64,000 bases of DNA, from NCBI RefSeq assembly GCF_014529535.1, contig NC_050736.1, positions 3,224,001 through 3,288,000 on the forward strand, read 5' to 3'. The notes below the pieces were generated by a model. That model was not told where the DNA came from. It was given only the letters and a program-made list of their open reading frames with translations, and ran no database searches. The stretch is from Bradysia coprophila. Taxonomy: Eukaryota > Arthropoda > Insecta > Diptera > Sciaridae. This document shows, one piece after another, positions 35,579-50,500 of this stretch. A program made the position numbers and the translations under genes. The first letter of the stretch is position 1. The number at the start of each line of letters is the position of its first letter.

Positions 35579-38500
35579 ATGGAAAAGGAGCCAGATTCAA
35601 TGGCAACAGTACAAATGAAGGGCGACTATGCAGCCAGTGAAGTTTACAGCACAGCTGGTAGTGAAGCACCTCCGGTAGGTTTTTTATTTTATTTTATTGC
35701 AAATTAAAATAAATACAAAATCAGAAACCATCAATGCACTTTCACAAAATTATATTCAAAATATGGTTGGGTGATGATCCCAATTCGTTGGAAATCTTCT
35801 TTTTCTTCTGTCACGACAATAAATGTATATAAATACACGGTAGAGAAGATTGTTAATTCTGTTTTTAAAGTGTATTACAGTTGAGCAAACATTTTATTTT
35901 CGAGGTGCCTTTTAATGATCTCACATTATGTGACCATCATCCAAAATTTTCATTTTTCGCTTTAAGCTGCTTTGCATGTATACACAAAAACTATAGTCAT
36001 CATCTCGAACAAAAACAGAAACAGAATTAATTTAACAATAACACAAAATAACGTCTTCAACACAACACAATCAACTTTTAAAGAAAAAGCAAAACAAGAT
36101 ATTCAGGTCAAAATAGAGTGGCAACTGTAGAGCTACTCAATTGATGGTTGATGATTTTGAACCAAGTTTCATGTTTTGAATTTCGCTTTTACTTTTCTTG
36201 GTATTAGTTGGAGTTGCTTCTGAATATATATCAAGACTGCAGTCTACGAACGCAGAGAAAATATATTTTCCACTCACCATTTGAAAAGGCTCAATACAAC
36301 AAAGTTTAAAAGTTAAAACAAACCAATTAAGTCAGTTTACAGTACGATGTATGTGCTGAAAGATAAAATTCACGAACCACGAACAACGACATCATCAACA
36401 AAAATTTAATGTACTTTTCACATATACCGAAAGTTCAAAACGTCAATAACCCCTACCTCACAGTCATATGCTGTATATTTCAATAATTTTCTTTTTCTAA
36501 AAAAAATTTTTAAAGAAAGGTTCGGTTTGGTGCCATTAAATTCAGCCGTACGTATAGATCATTATGGTACACATCGTAATAAACGCAACTCTTGCGGCAT
36601 TTGAGTAAATAGCTCTTTTTTCGATTGCAGAAAAACTACCAATGCGGTTATATAAACAATCTAATGACAAAGTCTAATGTCCATGTGTGGTATATTTCTG
36701 TAACCAATTTTGATGATTTATACGTGCCTAATCGATTTAATCATTTGAATTTTCTAAAAATAAAAAATAAATTGAGATTTTAACTGTCGATTTGTACGAT
36801 GTAGCATAATTGGAGTCGATTTCAAAATTGGCATTATTTTCCCATTGTATTAGAATTTGAAATGAGACCGTATCTTCATTTCGAAAGCATTTTGAATCTA
36901 GAACACGATTCACCATTTTAATTTAGCGTTTCTTTCGTCTTAACCATTTACATAACACATAATTTTCTTGTCTTCTGCAACTGATTAGCTTAAGACAAAA
37001 CTCAACAACAATTATGCTTCATCTATGAATGGAAATATTTTTTCCAAACGAAACCATCTTGCTTGCAAAATGCAGAAATTTTAAAGTCTTTCATTTTGGA
37101 ACTTGTAATTTATAACTTTATATTGTCATCTGCATGTGTAGTCACTGTATGAAATTCGACTTATGTCACAGTTAGCTTCGGTGCTAGAGAGAATATTGGC
37201 GATACACATATCTGTTGAAATAAACCCTTTTGTTCACAGTTCTCGAGGTTAAGCTGTTATTTTGTTAAATCCGATGAATATTCCTAAGTCTAAAGACTTA
37301 CCGTCACGTAATAGACTCGTAAAATATAGTCGTGATATGCTATCCGCCTGTGAAAGGTTAAAATCCAGTCACGGAAATACATGTAATATATGAAACTTTT
37401 CAGGAACTGCCAGTCATCTGTTATCGCTAACGACGACAAAAATTATATGACCTCCGGCTAGTGTACTCTTACATAACGAAAAGTAAATTAAAAATGAAGA
37501 AGTAAAAGACTGTCCAAGACAATGCATTAAACAGAAGAAGAAATAGTCTCAATCATAAGATACGCATAGGCTCGCTTACCATTTTTGAAATGGTAAAGGG
37601 TTGAAATATGAGAATGACGATCCTAAGATTCAGTGGACGTTCTATTTTTTTACCGAAAACTTTGAACGCTTGAACACACCTAAAGTCATTGTTGACAAAT
37701 GACTATACAATTTGTAAAATGATGATCATAAAAACCGAAAAAAGTGTCTCAAAAACCAGTTGTTTGAAAATTTTTAAAACCGCACAAAAAAACGTTGTCT
37801 TAGCTTGGAAATACGCCATGAATTACATAATTGTATTATTGTGTGTAAACAAACGTACATACATTATAATGCCGTCCTGTGCATATATAATATAGCGATA
37901 CAATCTATTCAATTTTTGAAGGTGTGTAAACTTAAGTTCTCCATCTTGCCATTTTTTTTTTTATTTCTTTACTTCAATTTGAAATTCTCGTCACGCGCAT
38001 TTATAATAATTAATTGTGCGATTTTTAAAATTAAAGATTTTGTCACGACGTTTTTTTGATTATACTTTTGAATTTTGAAGATTAAATTAAAAAACGTGCG
38101 CATTATGCTACCATCATACATACCATCAGAATTCTACGACCTGGATTCGGATCCGGGATTCAAGTTTAGATGTAATAATTGCCAATCGTGAAGACGTTTC
38201 CCGTAAATTGCTTGATTAAGTGCAATTAACCATAAGTCAGATTAACTACCTAGTTGTATCATGTTAAATGTCTATAATTCATGATTCAGCCATAATAATG
38301 AATTTTCAATATTCACAGAAAAGTGTGTGATCTCAAGGTTAGACAGAGTTCATACAATGTAATTTCCAACAACCTACGATTCTCATTGAATATTGCATGT
38401 GTTTTGCTGATAGATAGCTTCCCATTCTATTATCTAGTTAGATTCGAATGATAATAATTATTTTCTGATTTAATGACGGGGGAATGTTGTAAAACATTCA

Positions 38501-41500
38501 GTTTAACGATCATATTTTTAGTATGGCTATCTATTCAACAATATATCCGTACATCACATAAATTACGGTTTTTGTATTATCTGACAAAGAAACTGATTCC
38601 GTAGCGTACAATCAAACCGCATTCACGTACTTCGATCATTGTCCACCGATTTACTCATTTTACAAAGGTGCGAAAAGAAAATCAAGAACAGATGTTAGAA
38701 CTGGAAATTGACATGAACCGTGGCATCGAAAGTCTTTCTTTTATTATTCAATACCGATTCGTTCAAACATAAAATGTCCGTTGGTTAAAATCATATCTCT
38801 TGCAAATAAGAAATTACATAAATGCGATTCAGACCTATCGAACCATTACAAAATATTGCAAATAATTCAAATATAATGACAAGCATACGTTATTTTTGCC
38901 AGTTTCATATGAACAAATATTTAAATGAACATCCGCTGTGTCCGGTCAAAACGAATAATAAATTTCCCATTATTGGCCTATGAAAGATTAAAATAAAAAA
39001 AATAATGTCGCTTCAAACAATGTACATTACATGCTATTAGCGATAATTTCGAGAATGTTTTTATAATATGTTTCGATTGTAAAATGTTTTTACAATTAGA
39101 ATGTTATGGACAAGCAAAGTAATGTAGTTTTCTATCCATTTATCAGACACACGAGTCAAATAGTTTTCCATCCATTTATCAGACACACGAATCAAATCTA
39201 CATTTTCCGAAGCAGTACAGTGAACGACATCTCAAATGTCTCACTGTCAAATTTTTCTGAGAAATTTATTGTGTCATTGCAAATTCACAATGACATTCTT
39301 TGAAAAAAATGACAGGAGACATTTGAGATGTCGTTCACTGTAGCATTGCGTTTTCAATCTTTTAGAAACGGCAAGCTTATGAAAAAAAAATCAATCTGTT
39401 TCTTCATTTGTGTAAAGTATACCCTAGTGGCTAACACAAAATCTATTACTTCCATATTCTATCATCATACATTTCCCTATATCAGATGCCACTAACTAGA
39501 GTTCATTGCTTATTTTTGTCTTCTTTGTCGATAACAGATGAAGATTCGTATTTGATTATTAGGGTGCTGCAGTTTTCCCGTTTCTTGGAGATGATATAAT
39601 CCTTTAGAATTCAATACAACACAAGAACAACGACACAAAAGACAAAACTTATGCTTCGAGTAGGTACTTCCGATATGATTTCTACTTCCTATCGGAATAA
39701 TTAAAATTAAAGTTAAAATTGAATTTAGGAGTAATGATCTATATCACAACATCGTTGGTGCACAGCACACGTTTAAATAATTCAATCATGTCGCTATGCT
39801 CTAGAGGAAATATTCATTTCTGCGAGTACTTTCCACAATATCAGTTTTATTTTTAATTTTAAATTAGCTTTTTATTTTAAATTGCTCATCTACGACTTGA
39901 TTATCAATCATGTAACTCAATCACGCATACGTATTTAAATTTTCCTCCTTTAATTTCACCAAGGAAATGTATATGTGTGTGCAGATACAAGATCTTTAGA
40001 TGTATATTTGAACATTCGAAACCAGTTTTTTTTTCTTACGAAATGATTAATATTTTTAGTATGTCAGATGATGATTCAATACAATAATAAACAAAACCCA
40101 GCACAAAAATATTGTTGAAGGTATGGTGTCAATCAGCAAATAAATATCAGTTTTTGCGTTGCGGTTTATTTGCAACCGAAAGGAACATCTTTTTATCGCT
40201 TAAATATTGATCTTTGTCGTTTGATTTAAGTTAATTTATTAACAGCTTTTTTTGTGTAAAGTTTATGAATAGATTTCATTTAAATGAGCAAGGAACAAAA
40301 AACTAATTTCTCAATTTGCTGAATCTAGCAACAAAAAAGAAAAAGAAATTGTTTTGACATCGTTTTTGAATATGAATTTTCGGTTAGAAAAAACTGCATT
40401 GATACGAAGAAATGGAAAGTTTAATCGGAAAGCAGCTTCACATTTAATCTAGGATAAAATTAGAAATTTACATAAACTCAAAATATTGAGTAAAAGAACA
40501 AAAAATATTAAAATTTGAGCCGAATGGCGGGATTTCGCAATTTTCCATAGTCCAGCTTCGGCCGAGTGTTGTAGTGAAACTAACAACAAACTGTCAATTT
40601 AAAAATTGATAATAAAATAAAGCTGATGCTGGTAAGCTTTCACAAATGTCTCTTTCATCTGTTAACGACAGTGACGACAAAAATGAGAAATAGCCTCTGG
40701 TTAATGCCGTCCTATTAAACAGATTAAATACTAAAATTACTAAAGTAATAGACTTTACATCAATTTATGAAATACTTCAAACAAAAGAAGTAAAAGATTC
40801 GATAATTTTAGTGGCTACATGCTCCGAAATCTTGAGGGAATTGTACACTGCAAATAAAAATTGTTGCAATAAATGCATAACTAAATGTAGATCTTCAACG
40901 CGATAAATAAAATGAAGAGAAAACCAAAACTGATGATTTCAATTTAAAATTCCAAAACACTCTTGTGCTGGTCAATTCTGATAATACATCAAAGTCAGTT
41001 TGCTCATGTCACAATCTTCAACTCAGAGGTTGATAACCCAAAACACAGCAAATACTTTAAGTAGATTAAGGTCGAATTAATTTTGTTTTGTTTTCAAAAT
41101 AAAATTCAACAGATTCATTTTGATGGTCAACTGAAAATTTCAGCACAATAGCAGCTTCGCAACTGAAAAATACGTGCATAAATTGTAGTCACAATAAACT
41201 TTAAAGTGATAACATGAATTAAGTGTGGTTCTCGTTGATTGCCCGAAGAAAAAGAAAAAACGCGCTTGTTTAACGACTTTAAGTTTATATATCACCTTAA
41301 ACGATCGTGACATGCTAAAACAAATAGTAAATATTCCATCAAATTAGCAAAAATTTAGACACGAAACTTTTCCAAAGAATTATTCTCTTTAACAAAGCCA
41401 TTCTTATTGTTTGAATTTAACATTTTCTCAAGGTTAAGACATTAGCTGGTTTGTTTACGACAATCGATGTAGTTTTGCTGTGTCAGGCGAATTATATCTT

Positions 41501-44500
41501 TTCATTTACTTAAGTATCAGCACTTGAATGCGAAGATGACGTGAACGTGTCTTTTTTTTCGTGTTGCAGAGATTTCTCTTTGTAATTTAAAAGCAAGAAA
41601 AAAATTATTTCAAAATTTAATAAACTTTTTTTTAGAAATCCATTTTTATTATTAACTAACGAACGTAAACTATTATAGATTGTGCATTCACTCACGCAAT
41701 TAAAAATACTTATCATTATTGTTCTCATAATAACGAAAAAAAAAACTATCTTCCAATTATACACAGGCGTACCGACATCATTCGAGCTCTGTTAAAATTG
41801 CAAAAATAATTGCACTCACCGTGATTGCATCATCCTTCATTATTGGATCGTTTATTTTGGCATCGACTTACTTACAAGCTAGAGCAACATGCGATCAAAT
41901 GCAAACATTGGACTCCGTTTTGGAAAGAGAACTGATGTTGGAAGCGTTGCAACAGGTGAGACATTTTGTTTATTGATAATTATATTGAGTGGTTTCGATA
42001 AGATTCAGGATTCTAGTAAAAGACAATCAAAGGAGGAAGAACATAACGTTCTACAGAGTAAAAGTATTCGCGGTCCATGCAGACATTTTTCTCATTAAAA
42101 AAAGTATTGCCAAACTGTGCCCGTTCTTACATAGTGGGTTATTGTAGTTAAAATTCGTGGTACTTACACTAATCATTATTTTCTATCATTGAGTTGGTCT
42201 TGTTCCAATGAATGATTCGATTAATAGAATGATTGTCGGTATTGTAGCATTGCTGCAATTATAAATCACATCCAACACATTCCACGGAAATGTAGCGCAC
42301 ATGAGCACACCAACTTGAAACAATGTTTCTATTGTTTTTTTAGCATTCCGTTTTGTTTAGCAGAGACGTTTACTGGATGTTGATGTCACTATTATTAACG
42401 TAATATTCTATTGCAAGTGAATATCTTAATCCAAGATAAAAAAAACAACCAACTCAGCTCGTAAAACAATATTTTTCTTTACATAAATTGACTTCATGCA
42501 TGTCGAATTTGATGATTATAAATGCAAACATGTGTTTAGCTTCAGTGGGTGATATAGATGTTGCAATTAAGAGACAGTAATGTAATACTTCGTGTTTAAT
42601 GACTCCTGTGCGTTATACAGGCTGTTATATTCAATATTGTCATGTTATATTATAAAAAAACCACGGTGCAGTAAAACAAAGTACAGCTATTGACACGACG
42701 AGTTGGAATTTTTTATATGACACCGTACAGCTTCCTAGGTTCTTAGAAACACATCTTTAAAAGATATAGATCTGAAGATGAGGCTTCCTACTTACTTTCC
42801 TTTTCATGAATCATCATTTAAATATCCGTTCAATATTTAGTTTAAGAAAATAAATGCAAATGAGCGCAGTGAATGAATCGACTCAATTAATTGCTACAGT
42901 ACGCACGATAATAAATGCTGCGTAGTGCTGCATAAAGCATAATTTGATAAAAGAAAATGTTTCAGTGAATTATTATCGATTATTATCGTTTAAACTGAAC
43001 TGCCGCCTTTAATAGACTTTTCTCACAATTGAATAACATATGCCAACCAAAAACCGGCCAATAATACGAAAAACCTTTCACATAGAGTAATAGTAATTTA
43101 ATAACACCATTGCCATAAATAGACGGGCGCATTACTCTATGGTATAACAGCATTATTCGAAAACTAGTTTTTCTTCTGTCTGAACCCATAGTCCAACAAT
43201 ATTGTCTCTATCCTGAATTTTAATCATGATCATGTTGTAACCGAGCATTATTCTATTCACACTATAAAATTAATCGTTTGACTGAACAAAAAAAAATCGT
43301 GAGTTTCTTTTCAAACACGCTCGATTCATTAAAGTCTTGATACATTTCAAAGAGCAATGCTCAAACTCAAGCCACTACAATGCTTCATTTCTCTAGTCTG
43401 ACAAATGTGAAAAATTATATTGTCTATAACCGCTTAAGGTTTGATAAATCTTTATTTTATTAGAGCAACTCATTCAAATCAATTCACATTTCACTCGTAG
43501 CGAATAATTTCTAAAATGACTTTGATATGTTTGAAAAATGATGAAAACTTTTCAATCTTATCACTTTTCTGCCGCAGTTTGTATTCCTTTTAGTTTAACC
43601 TTTCACATTGCATTTAGATTACGGGTACAGTAAATGATTGGTTCGTGATTGAAAACTTATGACGTTGTTGATTGGTACGGTCTTTAAAAATTTCTAATGA
43701 ACACTCGATTAACACCTAATCGTAATCTGTGATGATCAAGAGATTGCAGAAATCAAAGTTGTGGAAAATGATTTTATTGGAATGCATTTCAACATTTGTG
43801 TGTCCTATTGATGTCTTTTGTAGGCGTTAAAAATGGATGTCTGCTAAAATATTGCTAGTACGACCATAGGCCTGACGAACTATTTAACTTTCAAATTGAA
43901 TATTTCTTATCTGGCAACATCACAACAATTACATTAAAGTAACAATTTGTTTGTCGACCTTTGTTGAATGAATTTCGGTGACTTATATCACTATCCATTA
44001 CGATTGTTGGTGACAATCGATTTTTTACAGTAGCTAAGTAGCTGTAAGACACATTTTATTTCTAATAAGAAAAGCATTGTCGAAATTTGTGTGTGTACAA
44101 ACGGAAATTAGTAAATTGTGTGTAAGCAATGGGAATTATGCATATTCTATGGTTCCATCATGAAAACATGAAATGCAAATTGAGCTCCTACACACGAAGC
44201 AATTGTTTCACATTATCTTCTTTTAAATTTTACACCTTTTACCAAATACATTGTGTACATATCATATGTATGTTTTGCAATTAAACGTATGCCAATAAGT
44301 GTACTTTACGTGAAAAACACTTTAATATTCATAAAATTCTTACTGAAGTGAAGATCCCATTGTATTGTAATATGCACAGAAAAAGTGCGGTATAATTATT
44401 ATTCCACTCTTTTGCTGTGCCAGTCAAATAAGTCATATAAGAAACAAAGCTTTCACTTTTCTTGAGTTATAAATTTCCACTATGAAACATAACCAACCGA

Positions 44501-47500
44501 CGATGGTTATTTTTTTCTACGTTGAACGGAATACAAACAGTAATGGTGAATGTTTCTTTCGAGAGATTGTGAGTGTGAGTAATAAGTTACTAACCTCTTA
44601 CATATTGCTCGTTAACCGAAACTTTAATGCACTTTTGACTGTTTGTGGAGATAAACAAATTTACGGAAAGTTCAATGAACCGGAGAAATTTCATACGACC
44701 ATAGTTTGTTGAACTTGTTATGTGGCGACAACATTTTGGAAAGGTTTCGTGTTTAAAAAAAAACAACTCAACTATATCTACAGTTTGAATAATTCTACAC
44801 CAAGTTAGTCGACCTTTAATTTATCATCTGTGCGACGAGCTCTTTCTTATCGATCAAAATTTATGTCAAAACTGACGAAATAAATGATTTTGTGTCAATC
44901 TCTTTTAATACAAATAACTAAGTTCAAAAGAAGTAATAGATTAGGCCTTCATACGGGTGATATGTGAAAGAATTATTGCCTGTTCGGTGTGGCATCGTCA
45001 CATGGCTGTTATTTCTAATTTATGTATGAAAACTACAGAAACAGCAAACAGTAGTCTTGAAGGGTGAACTATCGAATTGGTGATGATTTAGTTAGCAATA
45101 TTTATCAAAAGCTTATTAAGATGAGTATACTACCAATTCAGTAGTTCTAATCTAAGGATTGAAGCAAATTGTACCTAACAACCAGCGCCAGATAATCATC
45201 TGCTATCGAAAGAAACGACAGAATGGATGATCTCTGGTTAACTTGGTCTTATACTATGGTAAAATTCATGTTTAGGCTAGAGAAGTAATAGATTTGTCAT
45301 CAAGACATAACAGATTTAATATTAATTTAGCGAAATGACATTCGAAAAGGTTAATATATCTCTTTTAAATTGGTGAAAATAAATTCAGATATTTAATGTT
45401 ACTAAACTCTCAGTTATTGGCTAACTGAAACTTCAGGTCAACGTCATTAGCTTGAGTCACGGTATTTTCCCAAAGTTAATGTAGAAAATCAATAGCGTCC
45501 TTACTCTAAATTACAGCCAATAATTCACCGCTGAAACGTGAAAATAATTCACAATTTGTTTCTTCAATTTCTTTTCCACCGTTTTATTTAAATTAAAAAT
45601 TTTAAATACTTCGGTATGATAATTTGTTGATTTTTGTTTTTATGAAATCGTATTGAATCGAAATTATTTCCATTGAATCCGAATGCGTGCACTCGAACAT
45701 TTTAATGGACGTGGGCAAGTAATTTGCTTAACAGTATTAAACCACATTTCTTTTCTATTTTTTTTCAATTTAATTTTTATTTACAATTATGTGCTCGAGT
45801 AATTACAAGAAATGTTTCCACTTGGAATAACTAATAATCACAAAAAAGTCTTATACATACAATACACAAATTGTTACATTTTCGCATAGCATAAACACTG
45901 AAACAATAACATAAAATTAAATTAAAAAGTGAAATAATTGCGGCAAATAAATTCAAACAACGAGATAATTTCAATTTGTTTTCGTCGAAAAATTTCTTAT
46001 TCGACGAATTTCTGTTGTTTCATTCAAAATAAAAAGATCATCCCATCATCAGCAACTGTGTACCTTTCAGAGATTATTATCAATGGTGGAAATCAACATT
46101 TCTAAATTACTAACATTAAAATCAACCGTCAACTACTGTCCAAATATTCATCGTTTTTTTTTGTTTGTTATTTTTGGAGGTATAATTTTCAGTAAATTAT
46201 CACACCATTCAGCTTGCGAAATTAACCATGAATCACTGCTTTGGAGCACTTTAAAGAGGCACATCAGAAATGGTGAAAATATTGCAGTGAGAAACATGCG
46301 AAAGTTTAATTAAACTGAGTTTTATTGTTGGCTTAACAAATCTCACATTAATTTTTGGATATGAATATTAAAAAGAAAGTAATTTCGGAAAAGGTGACAA
46401 ATGGTGTGATGCCATGTTAAGTACACACTGTGTATTACACAGTAACGCTCGTATTACATGGTATTGTTACCAGCAACGAAATTGATACGAACTTTTAACA
46501 ACGCATTTTCACATAACGAATGGTAGAAAAATATTTAATTGCTTTGCCATTCACACTTTTCAATAGTTTAATCACATTTTCGAGTGATCAAGTTTCAATG
46601 TTTTATAGGGCTGTCCGTCGGTCATCTTTAGGATTTTAGAATTTAGGATTAGGATTTTAGGATCAAAGTAATCTGATGTGACCTCTAACAGTGTTCTCAA
46701 ATATTATTCTTTGTTTCCTTGTATTGTTAACAATTCCTGCTATTTTAAATTTGCGATTCACTGAAAGAAAGACCTCTAAAATTTCTTGATTAAATTTCTT
46801 TTAGCATTCGAACGTTAATTTGATTTAGATTGTTAAATTGGTAATTTGATAGAAACAAATTTGCGACGTAGAAAATGTTATTTACAATAATTGGGAACCA
46901 ATATTACAAGAAAAAAGCTGATAAAAGTAAAAAAAAGTAGAAATTTTTTTGGTAGCTGAATTGCTCATTAAAATAAAATTACCGGCCAACAGGTGAGTGA
47001 TGGGTGATATTTATATTGTAGATATGAAAACGTTGGCCATAACGACTCTCATTTCAAAATGTTATTTTTGTAAATACAGCAGTTTCTCAGACGTTTCAAA
47101 TTTTAGTAATTGCTAAAAGGAATGGTCGTAATGATAAAATATAATTGTCTCGTCAGCTACAATATCATGTTAATTACTAGCTTACTTCATGTTACTTATC
47201 GCTTTCAATGTACATCCCTGTAATTATTATCAAACCTCTAAAACAACTTCAAGATTCGGGTTCGATAATTGAATTATTTATTTTGTTCACAAAAAAGAAC
47301 CTCTGACTCAAAATGCTGTAAACTCCAATAATTTGAAGGTGACCCTACGTTTATTAGTACATTGTTGTTCACACCAATTTTTTTCCTCTTGAATTTTATT
47401 TCTAAAATTTATGTTTTTTTAAGTGATCAAATTGAATAGAGCTTAATTTTCATAGGTACAACAGCTATACAGGTTTTTTTTTTCTTTCGAAAAATTATTT

Positions 47501-50500
47501 ATCTCGTTGAAGGCTACATTCGATAGAATTTTATACCAAGTTGTTGTTCAAGAGAATATTTATATTGGTTTTGTTCGGTTAACGTGAAAAATATCATAAT
47601 TTTTGTGCCGTTGATGAATGAAACACTGTGTTATTGTGTTAAAACAACACAGGCACAAAAATTGTTATTTTTAATGCAACGCAATTTTTTTTTGTGGATT
47701 ATAAGCATGTCAAAATCATATTTTGAAATCATTCTTTTAATGATCTGTGTACATATGTTGTTTTGTGATGTAGCATGAAGCAACAGTTTTTTTAGACATT
47801 GTTATTACAAGTGAGTTTGTTGCATTATTAACCTTTCGCTATCTATTGAATCTGTTACTTCGTTTGTTTAAAGTATAGTCCAGACTGAAAATCATCTACT
47901 TCTTTACTATGCGTTTTGGTATATTTTAGAGAACACTAGCAAGACCTCATCACCCTGTCGTCGTAGTCGATAACAGAGGGCAAGCCGTTTCTAAAACGTT
48001 ATAAATGTTTTTGTTTTAAGGTCTTACTCACAGCCTTTTTAGGTTGTTAAAGGTATATTCTTTGAATATTCTGTATTTTTTAAATGTTCTCTACAAATTC
48101 AAAGAAACCAATGACTCACTCTCAGTTTCTTATTTGGTTTGATGTCATCGAAAAAGACATTTCACTTCGCACTTTCCTACTTGTACAGAACCACATAGCC
48201 CCAGACTTAACAATGTTTTCGACGAATGTTGCAGAGGTATTTTTCTTATTTCTTTTTATTTTCTACCGAGAACTCAATTGTTGCAGTAATCAATAAAGTT
48301 ACTTTTTGTTTCATTTTTCTTTCGCCAAAGTTATAATTAGATATTGTGGTTCAGTGAACTGCTTCTGCGGTTTTAAAAATTTATTGAGCAACACATTCGT
48401 TACAATTTCACAATAAGTAACGCACAGAACCGACTCGAATTCAGAGTCAGTAAGATATAAATTGACAGAATTATTTTTTAAATTCAAAATATCTCTCATT
48501 CCAACGTTGTAAACACTCTTGGCATAATATAAATGCCGTGGTTTGTGCATACGACTTTTAGCTACCAAGATATACCAATATAGTATGTGATAACATTGCG
48601 AAGATAAACCTAGTTAGGTACTTCCATTTTTGGTGGTCAATCGAATGCTTTATGGATAAACTAAACGATATAATATACATAGATTATAACATGATTTCAC
48701 AATTACGAAACAGATTATTGTAGTTTCCATTAAATTGAGTAGATCTCTCTGCGCCACACATCTTGAAATAAAATGAAAAATCCATGAAATTTATGAAAAC
48801 AATTTTTTTTGCCTTCCGTCTCAGACTTTCTATACGTATTATAACTGTGGATGAGTTGATAAATAAGGCACTGGGTATCGTGCTTACATTAATCAATCGC
48901 TAAATGGTTATGCCAATCTCATTACACAATATTGAGGTTTATGACAAAAAAAGAGGAAATTCGAGAATGTGTTAACTAATTGATTATTTACGCGAACCTC
49001 GTACGCAACTAATTAGACCGGCATGAAAATAATGTGTAATCAGGTATATCGTTTAGTCACATCGAAACGATTTAAACAATTTATGTCCTATGTTTATAAA
49101 CAAGTTCTACTTCAGATGCTCTACAAAGATTTTCGTGATTGATTAGAAGACCTGAGTCATTATAGATATAGTTAGGTGGTGATAACGATAATTAAAGGTT
49201 TTTTTTTATTTTCAAATTTCCAGGAATTACCAAACGCTGAAGCTCTTCTACAATCCAAAACTGAAATTCACGACAACGACATCAGCAAAGATCAAAAAGA
49301 TGAGACTGAAAAGAAAGACGAAAAAATGACGGAAGCACCACAAACATCTGACAATGAATCGGAAAGCGATTCGTCATTCTCAGATAGCGATGAAAGTGGT
49401 GAAATGAATCGTGTCCATATCAAATTGCCTCTGGAGCTAGACCTTAGCGAATTGGCTAATGCTATTTTGGAGAACAATCAAAAGTCCAGAATGAACTGTG
49501 TTGTTGAACGTCGTCGTGCTGAGGAATTTATCGACGCACCATCGAAAACTATGCAATTACCATTCGGTGTAAACTTAACGACTGACCCAAAACGTAAACG
49601 AGTTACAGGAGAACGTATGGCTATTTTCTGCGAGAGTGGTGTTGAGCCGAGACAAGAGCAACAAGCCGAACAAATCCCACAGTTTATGATGCCACCTCCT
49701 CAACGCTATCCGATTTCTTTCGGAGCAATCCCACAACAAGTACCATTGACACACATGCCACACCAAATGCCACCCCATATGCAACAACAACAACAATTAC
49801 CACAATTCGCTCCTCCCCAGTTCATGATCCGTCAAATGCCTCCACAACAGCAACAACAACAACAACAACGTCCACCACAGCCAATGGTACACCAAATGCC
49901 ACCTCCAATCCATCAGATGCCACCCAATCTACCAGTACCAGATCAAGTTATGCAAGCACCACGACCAGAGCAGCCAGAAGTTCGCATTCAATTGCAACGT
50001 ATTCCATTCCCGATTCGTGGTGAAGTATCAGAACCAATTCAACTTCGTGAAATTTTAACTGGACGCGATATGCCAAACATGAGTCCTCAAGTACAGGTCC
50101 AACGAGTCCCCTTATCGGTGGCCCTACAACGAGCTGGTATCACTCCAGATGATTTACGAAACATTCAACGCATGGCTGAAGAACGTATCCAACAAGAATT
50201 GCGTCATTTGGCCGCCGAAGATAGTAGCAACCAAAGTAGCGGAGACTCTGCTGATAGTTCCGACGACGAAGAGGAGTCAAATTCACAAGACGAATCCGAA
50301 CAACAACCACAAATCTTACAGATTGGACGCGGTCCATTCGCTCGTAATTTAATTACACCAGTCCGAATTCCAGTCAATATGATGCAACAAGAAACACCAG
50401 AAGAACCAGCCCCATCAGACAGACCACACTGTAAGTAGTCCTTATATGCTTGTTTCAATGAATGAGGAAAATTAATAAGTTTTATTCCCGAAACAGTCGT

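Larger units (their letters stand above)
35675..41766 (+). other. First intron (6.1 kb) of the membrane protein gene
   Basis: Bounded by CCTCCG|GTAGGT and TACACAG|GCGTAC with phase 0 kept. It contains dispersed repeat family A copies near 37413-37550 and 40651-40800 (inverted) and 39441-39540 (forward), a TA-flanked MITE at 39218-39340 and a short direct duplication at 39129-39199. No exon recognised inside. Confidence 0.7.
41956..49223 (+). other. Second intron (7.3 kb) of the membrane protein gene
   Basis: Bounded by CAACAG|GTGAGA and TTTCCAG|GAATTA, phase 0. It holds repeat family A copies near 44825-44945, 45195-45295 and 47845-47980, a short TTAGGATT-rich run at about 46629-46662, and otherwise plain AT-rich DNA. 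Confidence 0.7.

Noticed and set aside
49575-49796. Open frames antisense to the Gln/Pro-rich exon
   Set aside because: They are mirror readings of the CAA/CCA-rich coding repeats.
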